Origin: Akkermansiaceae bacterium
GTDB taxonomy: Bacteria > Verrucomicrobiota > Verrucomicrobiia > Verrucomicrobiales > Akkermansiaceae
Direction of reading: 5' to 3'
Assembly: GCA_015062055.1 (NCBI GenBank)
Contig: SUVK01000020.1
Location: 1-42,070, forward strand
Length of the DNA stretch: 42,070 nucleotides
Shown here piece by piece: positions 33,933 through 41,826 of the stretch. How positions within the stretch are numbered: the first letter of the stretch is position 1; every line of letters starts with the position of its first letter. A program made the translations under genes and the position numbers. Under the pieces are notes generated by a model. It was not told the DNA's origin. It did no database searches and saw nothing but the letters and a program-made list of their open reading frames with translations.

Positions 33933-34208
33933 ATGACACAACGCAACATCACCCGCTACACGTACGAGACCACCTCATTCCAGGGATGGAGACTGAGCAT
34001 CTGCCGCAAATGGAATCAGTTCACCAAGTATTTCTCTGACCGCCAATACGGCAGTGAAGAAGAGGCCTTCAAGGCAGCCATCGACATGCGCGACCGCATT
34101 TTTGAAGCCTTACGCCAAACCCCGGATGACCCTCGTGCCGTTTTTGAACGCTTCAAAAACGGTGTAGAAGAAGAACCGGTACCGGTTGCCGTAGGAGCAG
34201 ACAAGTAA
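33933..34208 (+). CDS. small AP2-like DNA-binding protein
   Basis: A 91-aa protein. Residues 14-58 (FQGWRLSICRKWNQFTKYFS, then DRQYGSEEEAFKAAIDMRD) fit a single AP2-type DNA-binding fold: three beta-strands rich in Trp/Arg, then a helix with alternating Ala and acid/base. The tail is acidic with VPVAVGADK. Single AP2 domains in bacteria are found mostly in phages and mobile elements, as homing endonuclease partners. The upstream 200 nt hold no strong promoter. It ends 24 nt before the first hairpin of the array at 34233, which serves as its terminator. The AP2 call is by pattern only. Confidence 0.65.
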   Translation: MTQRNITRYTYETTSFQGWRLSICRKWNQFTKYFSDRQYGSEEEAFKAAIDMRDRIFEALRQTPDDPRAVFERFKNGVEEEPVPVAVGADK

Positions 34209-34232
34209 TCTCCCCCTCCCTCCCCCTATCCA

Positions 34233-34355
34233 CGAGCCCTCTTCGGAGGGCTCGTTTTTCACCATAAAACGGCACGTTTTATTTTTCACCATGCGGAAGC
34301 ATTTTTCACCACGCACCGACAGGTGCGTTTTTCACGCCGAGCCATAGCGAGGCTC
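34233..34355 (+). repeat. hairpin array A (hairpin-TTTTTCACC units)
   Basis: Five tandem units, each a short hairpin followed by TTTTTCAC(C). The hairpins are CGAGCCCTC/GAGGGCTCG (34233-34254), ATAAAAC/GTTTTAT (34264-34282), ATGC/GCAT (34291-34302), ACGCACC/GGTGCGT (34311-34328) and a degenerate GAGCC/GGCTC (34339-34355). The first doubles as a terminator of the AP2-like gene. It is mirrored by array B at 34798-34892. Confidence 0.9.
34328..34353 (+). repeat. inner inverted repeat, left
   Basis: Starts TTTTTCACGCCGAGC and matches the reverse complement of 34773-34798 over 26 bp with 3 mismatches (first 15 bp perfect). Confidence 0.85.
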
Positions 34356-34410
34356 ATTAATTTTCATAGATAAACTTGTATGTTTCAGCACATGGTGTTA
34401 TTTTTGTAAC

Positions 34411-34765
34411 ATGAGCAGTAAATTAGCGGAATTGTCATTAGAGTTTTCTGAAAAAGTAATACGCATATGTGATGATATCCACAAATGAGCGCACATCAAG
34501 AATCAAATACTCAGGTCTGCATGTAGCATTGGGGCTAATATTCATGAAGCGCAATACGCATACAGTCGCAATGATTTTATATGCAAAATGCAAATTGCGC
34601 TGAAAGAATGTTACGAAACATTATATTGGTTAGAGCTTTTATCACGCACAGAAACCATCCCCCCCGGGATGTGCACAACAACTCATTAATTCATGCAATC
34701 GCATCAGATACATGTTGATAACATCTATTAATACTGCTAAATCCAATACCGAAAAGGAGGGATGA
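34411..34765 (+). pseudogene. broken four-helix-bundle protein (S23/TIGR02436-like)
   Basis: The frame reads MSSKLAELSLEFSEKVIRIC and DDIHK, then an in-frame TGA at 34486-34488. It resumes as AHIKNQILRSACSIGANIHE, AQYAYSRNDFICKMQIALKE and CYETLYWLELLSRTE. The middle is the unmistakable core of the four-helix-bundle family first found as proteins coded in 23S rRNA intervening sequences. After a C7 tract (34659-34665) the correct frame is displaced by one base and continues QQLINSCNRIRYMLITSINT to a stop at 34763-34765. A CGA-to-TGA change and a one-base slippage in the C tract would explain both lesions. The gene is dead unless recoded, and sits exactly between inverted hairpin arrays. Confidence 0.85.
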
Positions 34766-34772
34766 TTTTATT

Positions 34773-34798
34773 GCCTCTCTACCGCTCGGCGTGAAAAA
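34773..34798 (-). repeat. inner inverted repeat, right
   Basis: Ends GCTCGGCGTGAAAAA, the reverse complement of the left copy at 34328-34353 (26 bp, 3 mismatches). Confidence 0.85.
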
Positions 34799-34892
34799 CA
34801 ACTCTGCCGAGTTGTGGTGAAAAATGCTTCCGCATGGTGAAAAATTCGGCTTGGGCCGAATGGTGAAAAACGAGCCCTCTTCGGAGGGCTCG
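34798..34892 (-). repeat. hairpin array B (inverted relative to A)
   Basis: On the plus strand the units are separated by GGTGAAAAA: ACAACTC/GAGTTGT (34798-34815), ATGC/GCAT (34824-34835), ATTCGGC/GCCGAAT (34844-34861) and CGAGCCCTC/GAGGGCTCG (34871-34892). The ATGC hairpin is the exact reverse complement of its array A counterpart, and the last hairpin is identical to the first of array A. On the minus strand the last hairpin plus TTTTTC follows the phage-like gene as its terminator. Confidence 0.9.
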
Positions 34893-34906
34893 TGGAGTCA
34901 GAAACA

Positions 34907-37378
34907 TCACTTACCGTGAAAATCGAATTCGATGCTCAACGACAGCAAGCAAAAATCTTGCATGCCATCCACATACAAACAAAATCCCTGCCCCACACCG
35001 GGTATGGGCATCTGCGAGATTCGGACAGACCCGGTGTACGGGTGCGTCAACAACTCTCGCGCAGGGTCATACTGCTCCCAACGTTCGGCACAAGTCGCCC
35101 TATAGTAAAATGATGGCGAGCTATCGAGCAAGCGCAAACGCACCCGCCCCTCTTGCCGCACAGAGTTGAACGAGCGTTCACTTTCGCAAGGCATGGTGTG
35201 CAGCTCCGAGCGGTAGGGCAAACCAATACTAAACGGGCCCTCTGCCGCATAAGAGAAAGAGCCATCGGCCGCCACTTGCACGAGGTGTTGCCCGTTAGCC
35301 GTCAAGATGCAAGCCTGCATGTCCCCCAAGTGCGGGGCACGGTATACACCACCTTCTGACGGGCTAAAATGCATGCGGGCATCACAATACACGGGGGTAT
35401 CGACCAATCGCTCAATCCCCACCACACCGCTATTCTCGTAGCGCACCACCAGCCACAACTCTTCTTCATTAGTAGCAGCAGATGGCAGGGCAGCCAAATG
35501 AAGCACCTCTCTCCCCGAAAACACCATGCGCTGCCATGCCGTAACCTGGTGCTCGGCATTGGTGGTAAGCATAGCCACACTGTGGTCGGCCATCAACACC
35601 CATACGTGAGAGCTACTGCCCCTGCACACCACCCATTCTTTCACCCCACTGCGAAAAAGGTGTTCTGCCAGCAGGCTGGTATCGGTAGATGTAAAACCAT
35701 CGGCCTCCAACTTATATGAAATCTCGCGCAGGCGGGTTCCGCCCCGCTGCACATAAAATACCGTGTTTTCGACACCATGGGCAGGCAAATTCACACTGCC
35801 TACAGAGGATTGACGCTGAAACGCAGCGTTTGTTGCCGATAACGGGCTGCCATCCGGCGAGCTGAGGGTCCACTCACTCTCTGCCGTACCCACCAAAAGA
35901 CTACGCGCCGGGCATATCCAACAGATGGAGCTCTGGCTATCCGTTGCAAGCGTAAGATGCAGGGCATCGTCATCGGCGGACCCTACATGAAAATTGCCGA
36001 AATCTCCCACCGTGCTCCCGAATAAAGTAGTCGGCAAACCGCGTATACCGCCCAACCACAAGCGACCCTGGTGTACTCCGGAAAATCGCGGAAAACCGTT
36101 CCGATGCCCGAATGCTCCGAAGCTCCACCGCTGTGTACAGAAACCGGTACAACGCTCACAGTAGGAAGAACTCAACACCGCACGTACGCGCCGTGGGTCT
36201 ATAAATTGCTTAATCTCCCACTTGTATTCGCGCAGCCCACCCTCGGCCCTGAAAAAAATGTGTGCAGGCAATTTATCGGCCGAGGCAGCTCTACACACCA
36301 ATACCATGCGGCAGGGCTCGCTTTCTGCCCCCGATATGGCCCAATTTTTACGCTCGGAATAGGCGGTTTGGTCAATGCTGCGTATGCAAGTCCACTGCCA
36401 TTGCGTCGGGTCGGGCGAGGTCGCAGGGCTATCGTAACTGCGCCAAACCTCCCAAATGGCATTCCACTCGCCATTGGTACGCACCTCCCAATCACGGCAC
36501 ACCTCGTAGGGTTGCCCCTCGCTCGTTAACCGCATTGCACCTGCTAAAAAACAGTCCGGGTAATCTCGCGCCGACGAGCTGCCGTTATAATCCAACGGCA
36601 AATAATTTTTATACGCCGTGTAGTAATAATACAACTTGGCGACAGCATCATATTCTCGGCAAATGGTACCGGCCGGCACCGGGATTGATGTCAAGTCGGG
36701 GGTATCAATTGCTTTCACCTCAAATGCTTCATTCATAAAATAGGTGCGAGAGGGCACTTCTACCTCTGTCAGCACACATTCATTCCCCTCCATCTCGGGG
36801 GTAAAATCCGGCGCAGGATACTCCGTTACCAGCTCACCATAATCTTCACCGGGTGTCATCTGCACGCGCATGGCCGTATCTTGCACCAGATAAGTCTCTC
36901 GCGGAAACGGGGCCGGGTTAAGCCGCACGCAGCGCCAATCGGTGTCAGCGCGGCGCTCCAAGCGGTACGGGGCTCGCTGCGGACTCGTCACGTACACTAC
37001 ATCGTTCACCTGCGTAAAACGCAAAGCCGCCACCTCATCGGCTGTGTCCCACGGGGTTTCCAGCGCATAGGCTTGCACGGCATCATTTGTCAGCAAAATC
37101 CCGTCTCGGTACACGCGCATGCCACCGGGGTATAGCTCCAGCATCAATGAATCGCTCTCAGAAAAATGAAACGCCACCAGCCGCACAGCCCCCCCGGGCT
37201 CGGCAGCCTCCCCTACCCATTGCGTTCCGCGTCGGCGCCTGATGCCCCCATAGGGCAGCACCTCAAAGTTGCTTAACCGCGCTGCACCCCGGTGGTATGC
37301 TTGCAAATCAAAACGCGTTGCTAACCACGGGCTCAACTCACCCGCCGTAAATCCGGTAATATATTGTACATCTTGCAT
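34907..37378 (-). CDS. phage tail-associated structural protein (orphan)
   Basis: An 823-aa protein. The N-terminus (FTAGELSPWLATRFDLQAYH, then RGAARLSNFEVLPYGGIRRR and RGTQW) carries the F-x-x-GELSP ... N-F-x-x-x-P-x-GG-x-x-RR-GT pattern of a large tail-associated protein common in podovirus-like phages and prophages. The rest is beta-rich, with YCERCTGFCTQRW-like Cys clusters and LWLGGIRGLPTTLFGSTVGD. No other phage genes (terminase, capsid, tail, lysis) lie nearby, so this is either a solitary remnant that stayed intact or a domesticated gene. An AAGGA abuts the ATG at 37378. It converges on the hairpin element. Confidence 0.65.
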   Translation of the reverse strand: MQDVQYITGFTAGELSPWLATRFDLQAYHRGAARLSNFEVLPYGGIRRRRGTQWVGEAAEPGGAVRLVAFHFSESDSLMLELYPGGMRVYRDGILLTNDAVQAYALETPWDTADEVAALRFTQVNDVVYVTSPQRAPYRLERRADTDWRCVRLNPAPFPRETYLVQDTAMRVQMTPGEDYGELVTEYPAPDFTPEMEGNECVLTEVEVPSRTYFMNEAFEVKAIDTPDLTSIPVPAGTICREYDAVAKLYYYYTAYKNYLPLDYNGSSSARDYPDCFLAGAMRLTSEGQPYEVCRDWEVRTNGEWNAIWEVWRSYDSPATSPDPTQWQWTCIRSIDQTAYSERKNWAISGAESEPCRMVLVCRAASADKLPAHIFFRAEGGLREYKWEIKQFIDPRRVRAVLSSSYCERCTGFCTQRWSFGAFGHRNGFPRFSGVHQGRLWLGGIRGLPTTLFGSTVGDFGNFHVGSADDDALHLTLATDSQSSICWICPARSLLVGTAESEWTLSSPDGSPLSATNAAFQRQSSVGSVNLPAHGVENTVFYVQRGGTRLREISYKLEADGFTSTDTSLLAEHLFRSGVKEWVVCRGSSSHVWVLMADHSVAMLTTNAEHQVTAWQRMVFSGREVLHLAALPSAATNEEELWLVVRYENSGVVGIERLVDTPVYCDARMHFSPSEGGVYRAPHLGDMQACILTANGQHLVQVAADGSFSYAAEGPFSIGLPYRSELHTMPCESERSFNSVRQEGRVRLRLLDSSPSFYYRATCAERWEQYDPARELLTHPYTGSVRISQMPIPGVGQGFCLYVDGMQDFCLLSLSIEFDFHGK

Positions 37379-37577
37379 TCCTTACTCTTACCACACTTCC
37401 GTACCTTTTGCACCTTCTGCATACCACCTGCTGGCTCTTTTCATGCTTTTTATGTCTTTTTCTCATAAAAAATCCTCTGCCCCTTATTTTTTTGATAGAT
37501 TTTACATTTTCCCCTCTCTTTATTGATGCAAACTTTAAACTTTCTCATAAAAAAATAACAACATGTCTCCATCCTAT

Positions 37578-39296
37578 ATGAAACATCAAACAAAAATAAC
37601 CGGCATTATTGCTTCTTCGCTTATGCTTTTGCTCAATGCTTGCTCCGATGAGAGCGACCTGCGCGATGCTGCCGAAAAAGGCGATTTAGCAGAACTTACT
37701 CAACTGCTTCAAGACTCTGAACTGGATGTCAATAAAGCAAACGAACTGGGTTACACCGCTCTTCACTTGGCGGTAAAAGCTAACCAAATCGAAGTCGTTA
37801 AAAAATTGCTTGAGGTTGATGGTATAGATGTTAACCGAATGAGTGGGAATTGTACCCCGCTCCGGATTGCAGTAGAGAAAAACCATATTGAATGTGTTAA
37901 GCTTTTAATTGCACACGGTGCAGATGTTAACAAAGCAAATTATGATGACTGGACGCCTCTCATGTACGCGGCTGAAGGTGGCCATGTGGAATGCCTCCGC
38001 CTTCTACTGGAGAATGGAGCATGCGTCAATCATCAGCAGGAGAAAGACAAGTCAGCCCTAACGCTCGCATGTCCCTATTGGGGGCAAGAGAGGCTAACAT
38101 GGCGTCACGTAGAGTGCATTAAACTCTTGTTAGAACATGGTGCATATCCGAATGAGATTTGGGCGGCTGCGATTAAATCACAAAACTACGAAATCATCAA
38201 TCTGTTGTTAAAACATAAAGCCGACACCAACATAGGGCTTAAATTGGCCGCTAAACAAGGCAACATCGGAGTCGTGTCATATATGCTCGAGAAAGGAGCT
38301 GACCTAAGTGAAGGACTGTGGTACGCGGCATCCGCTGGCAAGACTGATGTCATCGATTTCTTGCTGGAAAAAGGCGCCAATCCTAATGAAGGCATTCGAG
38401 GCGCGGCCCGCAAAGGCAATCTCGAACTCGTTAAGTATATGCTTGAGAAAGGCGCAGACCCAAGTGTAGGACTTTTGTACGCGGCAGTCGCTGGCAAGAC
38501 TGATGTCATCGATTTCTTGCTGGAAAAAGGCGCCAATCCTAATATAGGCATTCGAGGTGCGGCCAGCAAAGGCAATCTCGAACTCGTTAAGTATATGCTT
38601 AAGAAAGGCGCTGACTCAAGTGAAGGACTTTGGGCCGCGGCATACGGAGGCAGCAAACAAATACTGCAATATCTTCTCTCAGTACCGGGTGTTGATGTTA
38701 ATCACACCGCCAAATACGGAAATACCGCACTCGCGAATGCTGCACAAAATGGGCACGTAGAATGCGTCAAGCTTCTTTTGGCTCATGGTGCAGACGTAAA
38801 CAAGGTTAACAATAGTGGCACATCTGTCATTTATTGGGCTGCAAAAGGAGGGCACGCGGAATGCGTTAAACTTCTGATTGCTACACCCGGCATTGACATC
38901 AATCGAGCCAATAAATACGGCGAAACACCTCTCTACTGGGCAATCAAGAACAAGCAAGAGGAATGTATAAAATTACTGCTGGCAGCCCCGTGCATAGATG
39001 TCAACACCATGACAATAGATGGTAAAACCCCGCTGATTATCGCCGCCGAGAACGGCTATGCACAAGGTGTACAACTTCTGTTGGCAAGCACGGGTATTGA
39101 TGTCAATAAAGCAGATGCCGCCGGAAGAACACCGCTTTTGTATGCGGCAAAAGAAGATCACGTAAAATGCGTTCAACAACTGCTCAACGCACCCGGCATA
39201 GATGTCAATAAAGCAGACAACGCCGGCAAGACACCACTCTTCTGGTGCAGAAGTCAGGCTGTAATAGATGCCCTCAAAGCTGCGGGAGCCCAATAA
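37578..39296 (+). CDS. ankyrin-repeat lipoprotein
   Basis: A 572-aa exported protein. The signal (MKHQTKITGIIASSLMLLLN) ends with LLNAC, a lipobox, followed by SDESD, so it would be lipidated. About 16 ankyrin repeats follow (GYTALHLAVKANQIEVVKKL, DWTPLMYAAEGGHVECLRLL and so on). Residues about 220-360 are shorter and degenerate, lacking the N-terminal DG-TPL turn (KGADLSEGLWYAASAGKTDV, DFLLEKGANPNEGIRGAARK). I start at ATG 37578, since the in-frame ATG at 37563 would put five polar residues before the signal. AT-rich compared with its housekeeping neighbours. Function: protein binding at the cell surface or periplasm, partner unknown. Confidence 0.85.
   Translation: MKHQTKITGIIASSLMLLLNACSDESDLRDAAEKGDLAELTQLLQDSELDVNKANELGYTALHLAVKANQIEVVKKLLEVDGIDVNRMSGNCTPLRIAVEKNHIECVKLLIAHGADVNKANYDDWTPLMYAAEGGHVECLRLLLENGACVNHQQEKDKSALTLACPYWGQERLTWRHVECIKLLLEHGAYPNEIWAAAIKSQNYEIINLLLKHKADTNIGLKLAAKQGNIGVVSYMLEKGADLSEGLWYAASAGKTDVIDFLLEKGANPNEGIRGAARKGNLELVKYMLEKGADPSVGLLYAAVAGKTDVIDFLLEKGANPNIGIRGAASKGNLELVKYMLKKGADSSEGLWAAAYGGSKQILQYLLSVPGVDVNHTAKYGNTALANAAQNGHVECVKLLLAHGADVNKVNNSGTSVIYWAAKGGHAECVKLLIATPGIDINRANKYGETPLYWAIKNKQEECIKLLLAAPCIDVNTMTIDGKTPLIIAAENGYAQGVQLLLASTGIDVNKADAAGRTPLLYAAKEDHVKCVQQLLNAPGIDVNKADNAGKTPLFWCRSQAVIDALKAAGAQ
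38335..38601 (+). repeat. 156-bp tandem duplication inside the ankyrin lipoprotein gene
   Basis: The unit beginning CTGGCAAGACTGATGTCATC at 38335 recurs at 38491 (period 156 bp, 52 codons) with only scattered base differences over about 110 bp. It encodes two shortened ankyrin repeats per unit. Confidence 0.85.
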
Positions 39297-39323
39297 ACCC
39301 TACTCCATATACATTAATACAAC

Positions 39324-39349
39324 ACCGCCACCGAGTTCTCGGTGGCGGT
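39324..39349. terminator. hairpin between the convergent ankyrin and PEP-CTERM genes
   Basis: ACCGCCACCGAG (39324-39335) pairs with CTCGGTGGCGGT (39338-39349), an almost loop-less 10-12 bp stem. No T run follows, so it may only pause or protect mRNA ends. Confidence 0.5.
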
Positions 39350-39406
39350 GGAATTACATTTACCGATTCACATCGGGAAACATATAAGGGCGAAGCCGAT
39401 AGGGCA

Positions 39407-41491
39407 TCAGCGGCGACGGCGACGAGCCGCAAGAGCAGCCAAGGCCAACAGAGAGAGTGTGGCCGTGGTAGGCTCGGGGATAACCTTCGTGTTGCTTACG
39501 GTAATGGTGCCGTCGTTATTGTAAGTAATGTCGCCGGATTTCCACTCTTCATCATCGGTGAAGATAAAGTTCACGTTATCGAGGGTGATGGCGTCTGCAT
39601 TACCGGCATTCAAGAACAGGGCAATTGTGGAGCCCTCGAGGTTGTCGAGAGAATCCATGATAATATGCATCACAACACCGTTTCCGATGGTGACATCGTT
39701 GCCCTGCATATCCAACGCACCTCCATTAAGGGTAAGGCGTGAGTTGTCCTGAAGCACTAAGTCGTTATGAAGAGTTGCGGCAATGGGGGCACCGGTGGCA
39801 GTCTCAGCCAAACCTACGGCATAGGCATCGGTGCTCGGGGTAACGGCCAGCTCGAGGTTAGCCCCGGCGGCAATCTCGAGACTTGCAGCTTTGATAATAA
39901 CGCCGTCTTGTAAGCAGAGGGTGCCATTGTGCAGCGTTATTGCCCCGGCAACCTCGTAGGTGCGAGAGGCCTCAATCTCAGCAGCCGTAGCTGTGCGGGC
40001 GGTTTGCCCCTCTGCTGTGTTGGCCGCGATAATCTCATTAAGGTGCTTCTCGGTATCGGTACCGCTGAACACAAACTTGCCGGTTTGAGCCTTGCCATTA
40101 TAGTCGGCATTCAAAGACAACTCGCCCGATACCTTGATGCTGTCTTTCACCGTAAATGTACCACCATCTGCCGATGAAAGGTTAAGGTTAACCTTGACAG
40201 GATTATACGAGGAAGTATCAGCAGCATAAATACTGCGGAGCCGATAATTATCACCGCCTTTCTCGTAGTTTTTCTCGAAAAGAACGGTCTTATTATCATT
40301 AATGCTTACACCGCCCTTGCTGTAAATGGCACCTCCAAAGGTGTAGGCCGGCCCGGCACCCTTGGCCCCGTTACCGCTGAAGGTTACACTATCGTTGCCG
40401 GAGATGTCTACTACAGACCCGGCGGAGGTAGCATAAATAGCGCCACCAATTACTTTACCGGTTTCGTTAACGGCTGTGTTGCCGCTGAAGGTTACCGACT
40501 TGTTGCCATTAAAATGGAAAGCGGTTCCGTTGATACCATGTATAGCACCACCACCGGCAGCCGGGTCGTTATATGTATAAGCCATGCCCTGTGCCGTATT
40601 GTTATTAAACTCTACAGCATTGTTGTCTTTGAAACGGATATCACCGTAACCCTCGAGGCTGACGGCACCACCAAAAGCAGTAGAGGCAGAGGAGTATGCT
40701 TTGTTGCCGCTGAAGCTGACGGTACCTACCGTGTTGCTGATGGTGCCCAGAGACATAGCATGCAAAGCACCACCTCGGGCTTGATTGCCCTCTGCCGTAT
40801 TGCCGGAAATGGTAATGCTCTTGTTAGCATCCCAAGACAACACCTCGTGGTCGGATATTTGGCCTACATCTATAGCACCGCCATGCGCAGTTGCCAAAGA
40901 TGTCAGGGAGTTACCGGAAATGGTAACATCGCCGTTGTTGCTCATGTTGTAGGTGCATGCACCCGTAATATAGACAGCACCGCCACAGGTATTGCTGTTG
41001 CTCGTAGCCTTAGTGGTGTAATTATTACCCTGTATGCTGACGCTGACGTTGTTGTTGATATTGATATCACTCAAATAAGAGCGCAAGACACCGCCATACA
41101 TATTGGAGCCGGTAGACACCGTGTCGTTATTATCAAGTACAACACTGTTGTTGTTGCTCATCGAAATCCGGCCACCGCTGTTTTTGTAACCGCGAATCAA
41201 CCCGCTTTCATCTGTCTCGGCATTATTATTGCTCAGGCTGAAGGTATCAAGGCCGTCGAATACGGCACTCTCACCTGCACTGTTCAGATAATAGATGGTT
41301 GTTGTTGCACCGGTAATCGTCAAATCAACCTTCGAGTTGCTATCTGCACTTGTGTAGCTGACGGAGCTATCTACCATGCCACTCGGCGTCAAGGTTGTAT
41401 CCTCTGCCAAGGTGTAGTCTTCTGCATAGGCACAAGTTGCCATCGCGGCTACCAATGCCGTTAACATCTTTGTCGGTAAATGTAATTTCAT
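39407..41491 (-). CDS. Pmp-like beta-helix surface protein with PEP-CTERM tail
   Basis: A 694-aa exported protein with signal peptide (MKLHLPTKMLTALVAAMATC then AYA). The body consists of beta-helix repeats containing FxxN (FSGNKA, FKDNNA, FNNNTA, FNGNKS, FSGNTA, FSGNGA) alternating with GGA[IVL] (CGGAVYI, HGGAIDV, RGGALHA, FGGAVSL, GGGAIHG, IGGAIYA, FGGAIYS). These are the two hallmark motifs of chlamydial polymorphic membrane proteins. Instead of an autotransporter barrel it ends VIPEP-TTATLSLLALAALAA-RRRRR, a PEP-CTERM sorting signal that would be processed by an exosortase encoded elsewhere. It is likely displayed at the cell surface. Start at ATG 41491, a TATAAA lies 12 nt upstream. Confidence 0.85.
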   Translation of the reverse strand: MKLHLPTKMLTALVAAMATCAYAEDYTLAEDTTLTPSGMVDSSVSYTSADSNSKVDLTITGATTTIYYLNSAGESAVFDGLDTFSLSNNNAETDESGLIRGYKNSGGRISMSNNNSVVLDNNDTVSTGSNMYGGVLRSYLSDININNNVSVSIQGNNYTTKATSNSNTCGGAVYITGACTYNMSNNGDVTISGNSLTSLATAHGGAIDVGQISDHEVLSWDANKSITISGNTAEGNQARGGALHAMSLGTISNTVGTVSFSGNKAYSSASTAFGGAVSLEGYGDIRFKDNNAVEFNNNTAQGMAYTYNDPAAGGGAIHGINGTAFHFNGNKSVTFSGNTAVNETGKVIGGAIYATSAGSVVDISGNDSVTFSGNGAKGAGPAYTFGGAIYSKGGVSINDNKTVLFEKNYEKGGDNYRLRSIYAADTSSYNPVKVNLNLSSADGGTFTVKDSIKVSGELSLNADYNGKAQTGKFVFSGTDTEKHLNEIIAANTAEGQTARTATAAEIEASRTYEVAGAITLHNGTLCLQDGVIIKAASLEIAAGANLELAVTPSTDAYAVGLAETATGAPIAATLHNDLVLQDNSRLTLNGGALDMQGNDVTIGNGVVMHIIMDSLDNLEGSTIALFLNAGNADAITLDNVNFIFTDDEEWKSGDITYNNDGTITVSNTKVIPEPTTATLSLLALAALAARRRRR

Positions 41492-41826
41492 AGTTAAAAA
41501 TTTTTATACTCGTACGAATATCGCACATCCCCACTAATCTATCGCTTTTTTTATGAGATTTCGCTTTAACTATGCAATACCAATGCAATACACTAAAATT
41601 CATCATTTAGAATACTTGTTATCCCTATTATCGAAATGTGAATTAACTCATTAAAAATGAGTTTTTTTTGAACTTTTTACTTGTCATCTCATAAAAAATG
41701 AGATACGCATCCCCAAAAAGCATCCTGTGGCGTATCGTTCCCCATTCTGCATGATGAGCGCAAGCGAGTCGATAAAGGGGGGATTTATAAAGAGAGTGTG
41801 GGGAGTTTTGATAGCTGACGTTTTTA
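41492..41826. other. AT-rich intergenic region upstream of the PEP-CTERM gene
   Basis: No credible gene is seen. It holds small AT hairpins, AACTCATT/AATGAGTT (41645-41663, followed by a T run) and ATCTCAT/ATGAGAT (41686-41704). It also has two copies of the 12-mer TCTCATAAAAAA (41547-41558 on the minus strand, 41687-41698 on the plus strand), also found before the ankyrin lipoprotein gene. Confidence 0.5.
41645..41669 (+). terminator. AT-rich hairpin with T run
   Basis: AACTCATT (41645-41652), loop AAA, AATGAGTT (41656-41663), then T6. No plus-strand gene precedes it in the window, so its role is unclear. Confidence 0.45.

Noticed and set aside
34411..34765. Avd accessory protein of a diversity-generating retroelement
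   Set aside because: Avd is also a four-helix bundle, but there is no reverse transcriptase and no template/variable repeat pair in the window.
34233..34892. CRISPR array
   Set aside because: The repeated part is a 9-nt spacer between palindromes of varying sequence and length; there are no 28-37 bp repeats, no regular spacers and no cas genes.
40514..41464. 316-aa plus-strand ORF opposite the PEP-CTERM protein
   Set aside because: It mirrors repeated Gly/Asn/Ala codons of the real gene, lacks a promoter or ribosome site, and the minus frame has a signal peptide and sorting tail.
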